The notes under the pieces were generated by a model, which worked only from the letters and a program-made list of their open reading frames with translations, made no database searches and had not been told where the DNA came from. Source: Phialocephala subalpina (lineage: Eukaryota > Ascomycota > Leotiomycetes > Helotiales > Mollisiaceae). From it: 64,000 nucleotides of DNA. Of the stretch, positions 22,842-35,326 are shown one piece after another (positions within the stretch are counted from its first letter, which is position 1; each line of letters opens with the position of its first letter). The stretch spans positions 1,192,430 through 1,256,429 of the forward strand of contig FJOG01000001.1 of NCBI GenBank assembly GCA_900073065.1, in the 5' to 3' direction. The translations under genes and the position numbers were made by a program.

Positions 22842-24719
22842 CTATGAATGCGTCGGCATCGCCACATCTGCCGCCTTCGAAATGGCATCTTCGCTCTTCC
22901 ACAAACTAGTGACAGTCTTCAACTGCGTATAGAACTGCAGTCCCGGCTTTCCATAAAAGTAACTCGCTCCACCACCCGCAATACTCTTCTTGTTTCCTGT
23001 GAATGAGAACATGGGTAACGGCACTGGAATCGGCACATTGATACCGACTTGACCCGCCTCAATATTCTTTTGGAACGCAGCAGCTGTTGCTCCGGACTTG
23101 GTGAAGATGGCGACTCCATTGCCATATTCGTTGGCGTTGATGAGATCGACAGCTTCGTCGAGAGAGTCAACGTTGAGGCAGACAAGGACGGGACCGAAGA
23201 TCTCTTCCGTATAGCACTTCATATGTGGCTTAACATTCGTGATGATGGTTGGTCCGACCCAGTTTCCATTGGGGTATTTCTCTGGCTTGTAGCCACGGCC
23301 ATCCAAGAGGATAGTTGCTCCTTCCTCCTCGGCACTGGCAATAAGATGTTCGATTCGTTCCTTGCTTTGAGGTGAGATGACTGGTCCTAGATCAGCACCT
23401 TCTTCGAATCCGCCGTTGACCTTAAGTGATTTTGCAGATTCAGCGAGCTCGTTGAGCCATTCCTTTGTTTCGCCAACCATGACTAGGGTGCTTAGAGCCA
23501 TGCATCGCTGACCAGCAGCGCCAAAAGCAGCACCGACAATCGAGTTGAGAGCATGTTGCTTGTTGGCATCTGGGAGTACAGCAGCATGGTTTTTGGCGCC
23601 AAGGTTGGCCTGAACTCGCTTTCCTTGTGCTGAGCCGCGGGCGAAGATGTACTCTCCAGCTCGGTTACTGCCGACGAAGCTGATGGCTTTGATAGCTGGC
23701 TCGTCGATAATAAAGTCAACAGTCTTGGCAGCACCGTGAACGATGTTCAAGACGCCTGGGGGAAAGCCGGCTTTCTCAGCAATCTCAGCGAGGATCATTG
23801 CAGCGCCAGGATCACGTTCCGAGGGCTTAAGGATGAGACAGTTGCCGGTGGCGGTTGCAATTGGGATTGACCAGAGAGGGATCATAGCCGGGAAGTCTGG
23901 TATCATATCAGCATAATCCTCATAATAGACTGGAATGACCTACTGAATGGGCAGATGGCAGCTACAACGCCCAATGGCTCCCTGTAGCTGCGAGTCTCCA
24001 TATCCTTAGCCACCTCCAACACCTCTCCCATCATCTGCTGAGGAATGTTGCAGGAACCTTCTGCCACTTGTAGTCCACGAAGCACATCTCCTTTGGCATC
24101 TTGATACTGTCAGCGTAAACCTCCCTCGACACATGCCTCCTAAGACCTACCAGCAAAAGTCTTGCCCTGCTCCAGAGTAATGCTAGCAGCCAATCGGTCC
24201 CAATTGTCCCTCACCAGTTGTGTAAACTTAAACATGATCTGCTGTCTCGCCATGACCGACGTCGCCTTCCATGCCGGGAATGCCTTCTGTGCACTCTCCA
24301 CGGCAGCCTTTAGCTCCGCATCTGTGCTATTCAACGAATCAGCACTATAAACAGTAATGCATCGGGAGCGCCCTGAAATTGGCAGCTGTCCCAGGAGCCT
24401 AGATTGGATCTTACCTCTGGGGCACCCTCGTAACCAAGTTATTGGTCGCGGGGTCGTGCAATTCGATGAATTGAGTGGCGTCAGATTTAACAAACTTGTT
24501 GTCAATGAAATATGGCGTATCTTGGACATCTTGAATCTTCTCGTGTGTAGTCGGGTAGTTCTTCGCATCGAATGCCAACGCTGTGGCGGCAGGCTTGAAG
24601 TGCTGAGCTGTTTGATGCAGTCGAGCTGCTGGTGAGGACGGCGACATCCTGAATGCTGGTGCTGAACGTGGAGTCCGTACTGCTGTAGCAGGTATGCTTC
24701 GTGTAAGGACGCGACGCAT
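22842..24719 (-). CDS. Methylmalonate-semialdehyde dehydrogenase (ALDH6 family), mitochondrial
   Basis: Converts methylmalonate semialdehyde (and malonate semialdehyde) with CoA and NAD+ to propionyl- or acetyl-CoA in valine, beta-alanine and inositol breakdown (family knowledge). Four exons (24719-24415, 24326-24151, 24099-23944, 23896-22842) give 563 aa. The N-terminus [19 protein letters not shown] is Arg/Ser-rich with no acidic residue, a mitochondrial presequence. Family hallmarks include [43 protein letters not shown] and [12 protein letters not shown], whose Cys (~344) is the catalytic nucleophile. The end [15 protein letters not shown] and [15 protein letters not shown] is typical. 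All key residues are present and no damage is seen. The gene stands alone; no other valine-pathway gene is nearby. Confidence 0.96.
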
Positions 24720-25650
24720 TTTCAAAGATGCGAGAGAGGACAGGTCGTGGTACAAACAGAATTCCTTCCCATTGTTTTGGAAAAACGGTCAGAGGGACAA
24801 CTTGACAAGATTACATAGCTCTCCAAGCTTAAGCCGAGCTCTTCCCGCCAAAGGGTGGGGTAGCGAACATCGGGGCACAAGGGTGGGATACAAGAGTCAG
24901 AGAGCTGATTTAACGTACTGATTAGGAAGGTCAAGCCTCGAAGCTTTGCTATAGGTCAATTGGTCTTGTTTATTAATTTTGTTTTATGGCTTTTCAAAAA
25001 TCAGAGAAGTCTACATACAGTATCCTGAAGCATCCCTTGGCGAAGCAGAGACGACAGTGCCGAGGCCTTGAAATCCGGGGTAACATTCCCGATGTTGAAC
25101 CACCTTGAACCGTTCAAGGGGCTTCTTTTCAAGAGAGAAATAGCATTGTAAGATTATTTCATCAAAGTCAGAAACGAGAGACTACAAATGCTTGAGAAGA
25201 CCGCTCAAAAAGTATCTATTCAGAGGCATCTTGTCTGTACGTAGCTCCACGGAATATTCATTTTTGCCCTCAGATACAATAAGAATAAGCATTGAACATT
25301 GGAAAGGCTATATCTCTGTGATGGTCTTCAAGCTCTAGCATACCACTCCCTACCACCAACGTTGTGTGTCCAAGTCAAAGTGAAAGGAGACAGCTTGACC
25401 AGCCATCTCATTTTTGAAACCCAACTTTTCTAAGTATGTAGAATAGAGTTTACTTCTGATACCGTGTTCACGACAACCATTTTTGGTTAGCAAGAGCTCA
25501 TCTGTTATCATTTCTTTGAGACGTCGACGAGGAAATTGTCGGTCGTATCGATAGTGGGCCCTCATCGTCCAATCAAGACAAGCGAGCTTCACCTCAAACC
25601 TTCCTGTCTCGGACTTCCAATGTTCACTCATCGACTCTCATCTTTCAATC
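24720..25650. promoter_or_regulatory. Divergent region, MMSDH / F-box gene
   Basis: The 931-bp gap between two divergent starts must include both promoters. A 93-codon minus-strand frame (25631-25350) lies right before the F-box start but has no recognisable domain and is probably fortuitous. Confidence 0.4.
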
Positions 25651-27241
25651 ATGGACATCACCGCCTTTCCAAACGATATATTCCTTCTCATAGTAGCCTA
25701 TCTGTCACCAAAAGAGCTCATACTCTGCCGTTCTGTGAATCAAAGATTCTACGATGCCTTCACAGAAGATGATCTCAATCGCCACGTCCTTCTGCAACAT
25801 TTTCCTCGAACACGAGAGCTTCGGCGTATAAAACGAGATATAGACTGGGCACAAATCTTTACAACAGTCGCAGGTAGATATCACTACCTCAAAGCCGGCA
25901 AACCTCGAAGCATTTCAAAGCTTGCCATAGGTCGTTCATTTGTCCTCCCTGCCTGGGCACGTTTCTTTCCCGTTGCTCCCTGGCAGCGGCATCTCCAATT
26001 CGAGGAAAAGACTGCACCATTCCATTACCAAGATCCTTTATGGACATATGAGGATGATATTTTGATCTTTCCCTCTGCTGAGAGGAAAAGATATGTTTTG
26101 TACAATCTCGAGGCTGGCACGTTTAGCGAGGTAGGGTTCGAGAGTGAGGGAAAGATTGTGAGGAGGATAAGATTGTGTGAAAGGGTATTCGTGGTTGAAT
26201 GGTGTGAACAAGATGCCTACCATAAATTGAACGAGAACGAGATGGTTTACAGGCATTTCGCCACGGCTTATGATGTAAGTCAGGATTCGAACGGACAATG
26301 GTGGACTGTGTTTAGGTAAGTCTTCACGACCCAGCAGGATGCACTGCTGATATAGGCAGAAATGAGTGGAAGATCCATTTTCTGGGATTTCCCTTGAACT
26401 CCAAAGACCGATTCTTCAGCACTCACAATAAGACACACTATGTGATCTACCTGTGGCAGCCAAATCGCAGTGCTTGGGGTGAGGATGAACCGATCGAGGC
26501 GTTGGCCGTCTGGGATATCTCTTCAAGATCTGAGTACCGCCCGAGTGAAGATCCAACTGGAAAAGGAAAACCTGAGGGAAGAGGTCCTCATGTGCTTCGA
26601 CGGTTCTCTTTTGCAGATCTGGATTTCTACAGAATCAGACAACGTTCGACGCCTGTCCTTCGCAGTCTAGAGCTGGATGAGAACCATGTCTATGTCCTCG
26701 AAGAAGATCACAGATGGCTCGTTGGCCAGCAAGCTAGTCATACGCTTCCTAGACTTCATATGGTCAAGACGATTGGTATCCCCTTCTCTGCTGGACCTTG
26801 TTGGCAAGATGAGTGTGGTGCAGATGGGGATGTGGATCTTTCCTTTTGCGAACGAGTATCAGACATTCGACAACCATACATTGCTCCATGCTGGCGACAC
26901 GAGGTAAGACCGATATTCCAGTTAGTCGAGAGTGCAATAACTAACACATGACCTAGGAGTTCCCATATCTAACCATTAGCGAGGCAGTAGATGCTGGAGC
27001 CGGTGTTATCTTCAGCGCGAGACATTGCTTCATGCTCGAAACGATTTCTATCAACGTCAAACCTCGGGTCCGAATGTCCGGACCAGGCTATGAAATATCT
27101 CTGCGAGATGATCTATGGGTCCAGCTTATGGCGAAGGGGAAGATTTGTGGGGACGAAAGATGGCTCATCGGTGAGAATTCAGAGCAAGAAGTGGTTATCT
27201 TACATTTCGACGAAGACCGAAGGGCGACAGCATCAGCATGA
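25651..27241 (+). CDS. F-box domain protein
   Basis: Three exons (25651-26315, 26360-26903, 26957-27241) give 497 aa. The N-terminal F-box is clear: ITAFPNDIFLLIVAYLSPKE, then LCRSVNQRFYDAF, residues ~3-40. The remainder resembles fungal F-box proteins with a beta-rich substrate-side region (for example YVLYNLEAGTFSEV and ALAVWDISSRSEYRP) but has no repeat family I can name. F-box proteins link targets to SCF ubiquitin ligases through Skp1; the target is unknown. Intron 1 uses the acceptor at 26359; the nearer AG at 26355 would bring in a stop codon. The F-box begins at the first ATG, so the start is well supported. Confidence 0.87.
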
Positions 27242-27895
27242 TCGGCCGCGGTATTCGGATTTTGTATTTATCACCGTAACGAACTGAAAGCAGCTGGCGG
27301 CATAATGAAGCCTTTGCAGCTCTTCTTCGAGAGAACGATATTGGTTTGTTGGGAGGCTGAAGCTCATGTGGCCGAACGACTTTCGACTCGAATCAGCGAG
27401 CAGCAACCTCATCGTCCAATACACTAGGACTTCTGCAAGAGGAAGGGAATCCGTAAGATAGCCTTGACATGATCCCTGAGTTATCGCATTCAACGGCCCT
27501 ATGAGAAGAAATTAATTTCGAGGATCCTAGCTGTCAGCTTACAACTACTAGGTTCATGACCCGCTACAGCTCATCTCCCTAAAGGTTACCCAACACTAGC
27601 AATTCGAACCGTATTTATCGACCAATGAGAAAGAGATCGGCTCGAATAAGTGCGAGGATACTGTCGCCTACTAGTAAGTGAAGCTTGCCTCTTGCTCGGG
27701 AACTAACCACCCCGCACTTATTGCCGAAGCTGGTATGGTTTCAAGCCAACACCCCCGCAAATCACTTCTGCATTTCATGGGATCTTTCTCAGCCCCGCGA
27801 GATTCATCTTTCTCACTTTGTACTACATAGACTTTCCTTCTTGTTCGAAAGACTGCGTAGATTCCCGGCTGTAAAGTTCTTTTTAGACCATCACG
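27242..27895. other. Intergenic region
   Basis: Carries the 3' flank of the F-box gene and the promoter of the acyl-CoA synthetase gene. A pyrimidine-rich leader precedes 27896. No other feature is seen. Confidence 0.4.
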
Positions 27896-29807
27896 ATGTA
27901 CTTCGCTGCTGAAAACCAACACCTAATCCCTACAAAGGATTTATTATCCTGGACATTCGACGATGTCAAATATGATCCAAATGAGCCAGTGAGTCTTCCA
28001 TTCGTAGCTTCTGGACCACGTTTGTGAATTTTAACGACAATTACTAATCAAAATTTCAGATCTATATCGATGCCAAGAATGCGTCGAATTCAATATCATC
28101 GAATCAGGCACGTGTCCTGATACGGAAACTGGTAGCTGGCTTGCGTGCAGCAGGGTTGAAGAAGGGAGATTGTGTCTGCTTGGCCTCCTTCAATGATGTA
28201 GGTTTCTCGTTGAACTTGTGATTACCTTCTGACCATGCCCCAGATACACTATCCAATATTATTTTTAGGGATAATAGCGGCAGGAGGGATCTTTGCAGGA
28301 ACGAACCCATCATACACACAGTTCGAGCTCATCCATCATATCAAGACGGCTAAAGCCCAGTTCTTAATTACCGAGCCTGAGATGCTCAAGCCTGTTCTTA
28401 CTGCAGCCAAAGAATGCTCAATCCCCGAATCTAAAGTTTGGATCTTCGATGTCTTGGGACAAACTCTACCAGATGGTTTCAAATCGTGGAGAGACTTGCT
28501 CAATCACGGAGAAGAAGATTGGGTGAGATTTAACGACGAGAAGACTTGTAAGGAAACAACTGCAGCGAGACTCTTCAGCAGTGGAACCACTGGGCTTCCT
28601 AAAGCCGCCATGCTCTCTCATCATAACTTCATTTCTCAGCATACACTCGTGCATGAGTATGAGCCGAAAGACTGGGAGGTATGTGCCTCATCCAACCTAG
28701 TCTCATGGTCTTCAAACTGATGTCTCAGACAAGACGTATTCTGTCTCTTCCCATGTTCCACGCAGCTTGCGTGCCAGGTGAGATGAATCTGACAAGTCTT
28801 TGAACTCATTCTTACGTTATGTTCAGTTGCCCATACCACACCACTGAGATCAGGTCACGTTTCTGTGGTCTGTCGGCGATTCGAACTGGAGCATTTCTTG
28901 GCCACAATCGAGAAGTTCAAGATCAGAGAAGTTGGCATCGTCCCACCAATCGCAGTTGCGATGATCATGTCCGACATCACTCCCAATTATTCCTTAGAAT
29001 CAGTTCGACAAGTAACCGTGGGTGCGGCACCGCTAGGAAAGGACTCCCAAATGCGACTACGACAGTTGCTCCCACCAGGAGCGTTCTGCACTCAAGTCTG
29101 GGGAATGACTGAATTGTCCTGCATTGCTTCGATGTTCCACTATCCTGAAGATGATGAAACGGGCAGTGTCGGTCACATGCTTCCAAATCTCGATGCAAAG
29201 TAGACCCCCCTCTGACTGCCGGAAATCTTCAAATCACTAACCGAGCTCCAGGATTGTGGACGACAACGACAAAGACATCACAGATTTCGATGTCCGAGGC
29301 GAGCTTTGCATCCGCGGCCCCGTCGTGATAAAAGGCTACTTCGACAACCCTAAAGCGAACGCCGAATCCTTCGACTCAGAAGGCTTCTTCAAAACTGGCG
29401 ATATCGTATACCGTGACTCTAAATCTAAGAAATGGTACGTCGTTGACCGAAAGAAGGAACTCATCAAAGTCCGAGCTTTCCAAGTTGCTCCCCCAGAACT
29501 AGAAACTGTGCTATTAAGTCATCCGCACATCATCGACGTGGCGGTTATTGGAGTTAAATTGAAGGGAAAGGGGGATGATGAGCATCCGAGAGCGTATTGT
29601 GTGAAGAGGCCAGTGAAGGAGAGTGAGGGGTTGGATGAGGTTGCTGTTAAGAAGTATTGTGGAGAGAGGTTAGCGAAGTATAAGGAGTTGACGGGGGGTG
29701 TGAGGTTTGTGCAGAGTATTCCTAAGAATGCGAGTGGGAAGATTTTGAAGAGGGTTTTGAGGGAGGAGGCGAAGGCTGAGTTGGATCAGGGTCGGGCGAA
29801 GTTGTGA
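27896..29807 (+). CDS. AMP-binding acyl-CoA synthetase / 4-coumarate-CoA-ligase-like, peroxisomal signal
   Basis: Six exons (27896-27988, 28060-28197, 28244-28678, 28729-28777, 28827-29199, 29252-29807) give 547 aa. Adenylating-enzyme motifs are complete: P-loop FSSGTTGLPKAAMLSH, VWGMTELSC, RGELCIRGPVVIKGYF, GFFKTGDIVYRD, hinge RKKELIKVRAFQVAPPELE, and catalytic-Lys motif PKNASGKILKR. The order and size match 4CL-like and medium/long acyl-CoA synthetases, which activate a carboxylic acid with ATP and join it to CoA. The last residues AKL form a PTS1 peroxisome signal. The acid is not predictable; a fatty or aromatic acid is likely. The donor at 29200 (GTAGAC) is weak but gives the correct DAKIVDDND join. 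Confidence 0.93.
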
Positions 29808-30086
29808 TGCGAGGCTCTGTGGGTTGGATACATTGTAAGTTCAGCAGACAGACAACTTCATATCGAGAATGTTGTTGCGAGATGCGTAGATTGGGTTAGA
29901 TGTAGAGCTAGGCTAAGAATTTATGTTGTTGTTCCGAAGCTAGCAGCTTTAAATATCCTCGTCTCGTTCTTCTTGCCGCAATCTAAACTCGCATCTACAT
30001 GACCGTTTCTTTTCGACCTCTCACAACGCAAACTCGATACAGCGTCTACAATCACGGAATCCCCCCTTGCGCGCGCCCCATTTGAG

Positions 30087-30424
30087 ATTCTGCATTTCAA
30101 CACCTTCGCCTTCAGGCTTGGAGTTGTCAGCCATAAAGCTGTCAACTGCAGAGCCTTCAGCTATAAAACCTTCGCCAAGCGCATTAGAGTCTTCAAAGAC
30201 AATCCCTCCAACCGCACAATCACCGACCGTGGATCCTTCAGCTACTAAGCCTTTAATCGTTAAGACTTCTACTAAAGAGCCATCTTCTACATTACTTTCA
30301 GCCACTGGGTCTTCAACCAACCTCCTCCAACCACAAAGCCTTCGACTATGAAGCCGTCAACACCAAAGCCTTCCTCCGCAGAGCCATCCACCATTGAGTC
30401 TTCAGCCATGAAGTCATCTTCGAG
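30087..30424 (+). repeat. Degenerate 15-bp tandem repeat (Lys/Glu-Pro-Ser-Ala/Thr pentapeptide)
   Basis: Repeated units of ~15 bp encode variants of [KE]PS[AT]x, such as AEPSAIKPS and TKPSTMKPSTPKPSSAEPS. The pattern changes frame near 30315, so upstream units are out of frame with the 2EXR gene that follows. Some units may be untranslated. Confidence 0.6.
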
Positions 30425-31516
30425 CGCAAAAGACCCGGAGTTCGCCCTCTTCCCGAAACTTCCACAGGAGTTGCGTCTCATGATATGGGGACTTGCATTA
30501 CAAGGGCCAAGAATTGTATCTATTAAGCACAAACGGTTGAAGAAGTCAATTGGGGAATGGGAGGAGGAGAACAATACTCGATGACCTCCATACACCGAGA
30601 TGGTTCCGTGCAAAGCTGAGCAACATCAAGAGTGGATCCCAGCGAAGCAACTACTTTCTCGCAACTGGGTTGTTAGTTCAGACCGACGTGGTGCTCTTTC
30701 ATCATACCGCGAAGCCCAGCTGATGAGCACCGCCTGCCAAGCACCCGTCTCACCTGTCTTGCTGGTTTGCCGAGAGTCTCGCAATCTTGCTATGGAGACA
30801 TATAAGCGCACATTTGCTTGCCCTAATTCAATCCCAGAGACTTATTTCAACTTCGTGACGGATATTCTCTACATCAACTACGACAGATCCTGCCGCATGT
30901 GCCTCGACGTCTGGAATGGTTTCAGGAAACAGGACACAAAGGATCTTAAGAAAGTTGAGAGATTGGCAATTCGAGGATGTACATGGTCTTTTTACAAAGA
31001 GGACATTAAGAAAGTACTCTCGATCTTTCCGCGGGTAAAGAAGCTTTATCTTGTTGTTCACCAACATGATGGCAAAGATCTTAGAACAGAAGATCAAGCA
31101 GACCTGTGCATGTCCAGGAAACCATCAAAAGCTTTCAAACATTCGACGTTCAAAGAGAATTTGCGAAGAATTGCATCAAGGTACCTTCACCATGCCGTAA
31201 CTGGAAGTATAATCTCAGTACCGAAAACCTCGAAAGGCTCAAGAAATCCAAGCTTGAAATTGGCGAGCCCTGGACCCTTCCCGAGATCGAGAGAAAGACA
31301 ATGGCTCCTTACAAGACCAAGCTCGCGCTACAAGAAGCGGAAGACAACTGCAGGGCGAGGATCGATACATTCATGAGTGAGATGGAGCGACAGGCGCGGG
31401 AGATGTGGGCAAATCCGGATGAGAACCTTGCAAAATGGGATGACGATCATGAGACATGGCTGCGACAAGATGAGGGGAGATTTGGCTCTGATGTTTGGTC
31501 TCAACAGAACAGCTGA
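30348..31516 (+). pseudogene. 2EXR-domain protein gene, broken
   Basis: After a Ser/Thr/Pro repeat the frame reads FALFPKLPQELRLMIWGLAL, the start of the fungal 2EXR domain (function unknown). An in-frame TGA at 30582-30584 interrupts it. The same frame continues with VSPVLLVCRESRNLAMETYKR, the second conserved 2EXR block, and FNFVTDILYINYDRS. Near 31098 the frame must shift by one base to continue as VHVQETIKSFQTFDVQ and a charged helical tail to 31516. Upstream repeats suggest a further slip near 30315. No intron explains the TGA or the shift. The gene appears inactive unless several bases are wrong in the assembly. Confidence 0.75.
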
Positions 31517-32025
31517 GCAACGAGCATCGAATGGATTGCTGTGGATTGGGCTTAACGGCTTGGGTTCATGTGTGCGAGTTCTGTACATAATATACGCAAT
31601 GATTCCTCGGCAAGCCCGACATTGAGAAGAAAAGCAATCACTTGATGCATGAATTAAAATGTTTGATCAGTAATCCATGGGTGTTGAAAACAGAATATTA
31701 CCACCGCTACTACACAGATGGAAAAATTTAACGGCAGGAGAGAATAATCGTTAGGGTGTGGGCTCATACTCCATGCCAGGTCCTAATCTAGTAAGACTAA
31801 AGTCTAATTCTCTTGCTTAAATCCAAAAGGGGAAGCGCGAGACTTACTTCCTTCCTTCATACTAATTTAATGACGCGCTTCCTTCTGATTATAAGCTAAT
31901 CCTATTCCCAAGTACTCAGCTTCTGTCGAGCAACTCGGATATTCGTAACTCCCCAGCATCTCTCTTAAGAGTCTTTTTCTCTCGATCACCTCATTTTCTA
32001 TCGTGCTTTCGATTTCACCTTCTCT
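31517..32025. other. Intergenic region between convergent genes
   Basis: The 509-bp gap lies between the 3' ends of two convergent damaged genes. It is fairly AT-rich, and no further feature is supported. Confidence 0.4.
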
Positions 32026-33215
32026 TCAATGCACCTTCAAAACCACCTTCCCGAAATGACTCCTGCTCCACAGATATTCCAGCTCCTCCTTCGCCTCCTC
32101 GAACTTGAACACCCGATCAATCACCGGCCTGATTCCATGCTCCTCATAAAATCTGCACATCTCCTCAACTCGATCTCTCGGGCCGTTCAGCAGTCCCACC
32201 AAAATCACATTCCTCCTGATAGCTTGCACATTGATGTTCAACCTCTCATCCTCCTTCGCATCAACTTTTCCAGAGACATAGCCGATGGCATTGAAGAGGC
32301 CTCCAAAACGGATGCAATTGAAGGATTTCGTAGTAGTCAGCGCGCCACCATTTTCGAAGATGATGTCTGCTCCTTTTCGGAAACGAGGTTTAAGACTTCG
32401 ACGTCCCAGTCAGGTGTGGTTTTGTAGTTGATGGTGTGGTCTGCACCAAGCTCTCTTGCACGGGCAAGCTTCTCGTCTGAGGAGAACGTGATGATCACTT
32501 TGCTTCATCAGTATCACAGATATGGGAAAGAATGGAGAGGCATTACCAGTAGCACCAGCAGCCTTAGCAATCTGCAATCCATTGATACTCACTCCTCCCG
32601 TCCCTTGGATGAGCACAACCTCTCCATTTCCACCTGGACTCCCCAAAGGTCGCTGCCCATTCATCGACATCCAGGTTGTGATGCCAGCTACTGTGAGAGT
32701 GCAAGCTTCTTCATCAGTCATGCCCGCAGGCGTAGCAAGCACAGCATCCTCCTTGGAGATTCGATATTCACACAAAACACCTGACCTCCTCAACACTTCT
32801 CACACAACAAACCCCTCCTCCTCTCCAAAGCTGAACATCACTCACCTCTCCCAGAACTCCCAATCCCCCCTCCCAGCATCTCCTCCGTAGTCCTCCCTGT
32901 CCTGTACTCAGGATACGGCAATGCCAACACCCTATCACCCCTCTTCCACCTCGTCACTCCATTCCCCACTTCCCAAATCTCCCCGGCAGCATCGCTACAA
33001 GGAACAATGGCCTCCGGCAAAGAAACAGCTTTATGATGATTGAATTGTCCCTGGACAATTTCCCCGTCTTTGAAATTCAGGGATACGGCGTTGATGCGGA
33101 CTAGGATTTCATTTGGACCCGGAAGTGGGGTGGTTATTTGAACGAGGGTTAGGTTGGAGATTCCGTTTAAGGAGGAGGTCCATTGGCGATTGGGGATGGA
33201 GGTTGGTGTTTTCAT
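32026..33215 (-). pseudogene. MDR-family NAD(P)-dependent oxidoreductase (zinc-type ADH-like) with one frameshift
   Basis: Exon 1 starts MKTPTSIPNRQW at 33215 and carries the GroES-like domain: ILVRINAVSLNFKDGEI, then PCSDAAGEIWEVGNGVTRWKRGDRV. Intron 1 (GTGAGT donor near 32850) joins to LCEYRISKEDAVLATPAGMTDE. The Rossmann motif is VLIQGTGGVSINGLQIAKAAGA. Intron 2 (GTAATG donor) joins to VIITFSSDEKLARARELGAD. At ~32372 one G is missing after GAAAAGG: the frame reads EKEQTS, but one base more gives EKGADIIFENGG and an intact rest to FGKVVLKVH. There is no structural or catalytic zinc cluster, so a quinone-reductase-like member is likely. Because the only lesion is in a short homopolymer, the gene may really be intact. 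The substrate is unknown. Confidence 0.85.
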
Positions 33216-35326
33216 TTTCGAGAGAGAGGAGAAAGGAGGGGAAGACAGATGAGGAAGTTGAGTGAAATCAGTATAGGTCTCTAAGATGAGATCTTTTTGG
33301 AGTTCAGAAGAGCACTTTATGTACACTCATGTGACTAAGTAACAGGACCAGAGAATATGTAGGCAAAAGTAGGAGTCTCTATATTGGATGTCCAAAATCT
33401 TCCAGGGCATGTCGAATACTAACTAATAGCCCTGCAAAGTCTGGTTGAATATCCCACACATTAGGTTGACCGTGAAACTGATATTATCAATGCAGCTCTC
33501 ATAATGAAAGTTCATTTGACATCCTCGTGATGTCCTCAATTTTGTCAGGCGCTTCTAAACACCAATCCCCCGCAAATGAAAGTCTCACAGGCTATACAAA
33601 ATGCTCCCAGATACACTTCTAGCTGGTCACCGTGGGCAGTCTCCGGAGGAGTTGATACTTTATGACCAACGATGGCCAAGATGGGTAGCAAGAACGATCG
33701 TGTAGCCAGTAGACGAGGTGGCTCAGGTGAATTGAATAAATTAGGCTTTCTAAGCAACCAAGTGGTACTGAAAGAAGTTATCTTTCGTGGTTTCACCTCG
33801 AAACCTTCCGCTGTTAACAAGCTATACACGAGCCTGGACGACACCTCAACATGAGACGAGCTCTTGCTGTCAATTTTCAAATTAAGCTATCGTCTAATGG
33901 GATAAAGTCCATTTGAGGTGGATACACGTAATCGTGTTGAAATGAAACTGGAAAAGTGCGTCAGTGTAGTCGAATGACGAGATTGCTCTAGCTCTGGATT
34001 GGTTCTAGAAGCCCTGGTCGTGTCAACTTCTCCTGGCTTGGGCTGTTCTCTGCATCCTTATTTTCTGTGACTGAAGCTGCTCCGTCAGGATCACCTGTCT
34101 TTGCGTCAAAGGTAGAGGATCTAATATAGAGCAGGAGCAGTTATTGCAGCCTCGCTATACTCGAATGAGGCACTCTAAAGGACCTCGATCCGGATGACGA
34201 CGTGATCGAGGTGATGAGCTTGCTTTAGGATCCACCCTTCTGAGTGGTATGACTAGGCGAGGCTGAAAGTTAACGAGGAATCGAGAGACAAAAATCTATC
34301 TGTACAAATACCACGCAGGAACTTCTAGATAACAGTAGGCAAGCACGAGGAAGGTGCCGGCAGGTACACGGGGTGGATTTACGACGGTACTATACATCGA
34401 AAAACCCCAACCTCAAAATTAGGTTGCATGATCGAAGTTACAATTCAAGACCAACGGCCACGTTGCCAGATAGATTATTTTGAAGACTTTGAGACAACTT
34501 CGGTAGGTCTTCTGCTGTCAATGAAATTCGATGCTCAGATTAGAGTAATGCTTTTATATTAGACGAAATCTTTGCTGTCAAGCAGTAACTCAATGATGAT
34601 CTCGGGTGATCCCGAATTCAATTATTGGCTTGAAGATCTATCAAACTTGAAGATTTTAGCAACAATAATTTGCGCCTTCAGCATGTTCTAACTCTCATTC
34701 AATGAAGCTGCTGCTCCCTTCTCGTATAGCGGTGGTGAGGTTGACGCCCTGATATGGACCATCTTGCCGAGGATGTAGAGCCTGCTTTTATACACTCGGC
34801 GTGCAGGCAGCGAACGCCAATTCAGGAAAGAAGATTCAACCTAGATAGACAGTTCAAGCCACGGAAATTGGCTCTTCACGTACTCGATTCGAATGCAAAG
34901 GCCTTGGTGAATACACGAATTTCGCTTGGTGACAATCCACTTGACTTGGACGACTGAGCCCAATTTCAAAACAATTCAAGTTCAAACTTGATGTCCCAGA
35001 GAAACGTACGGCTTGTGGAAAATGGTAAGAGTATAAAGCAATTCAGCCACAGTAGATGAGCCACTTGGCACAAGGTTCGAGAGAGGGCCTTGATGAGAGA
35101 CTCGAAGAGAGTGCGCATTGCATCCACAAAACGACATATCACTAGGCTCGTTTTGGATGACAGCTTGCTCATTTAAAATTCTATACGAGAGTGAGCTAAA
35201 ACCATAAGAACAAACACATGTGGAAAGGATATCGAGCATTCTCTCAAATTATGCACCGAACATAAGACTCCAACAAAGTGCATCGACGCCGCCGTCATGC
35301 TGTACCATCCAGAAAACGCCGAAACT
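33216..35326. other. 2.1-kb gene-poor intergenic region
   Basis: No gene, RNA or repeat can be supported here. Frames such as 34754-34957 (+) and 33880-33545 (-) are short, domainless and isolated. Confidence 0.4.

Noticed and set aside
25350..25631. 93-codon minus-strand ORF right before the F-box gene.
   Set aside because: No domain, no neighbouring exons, and it lies in the region expected to be promoter.
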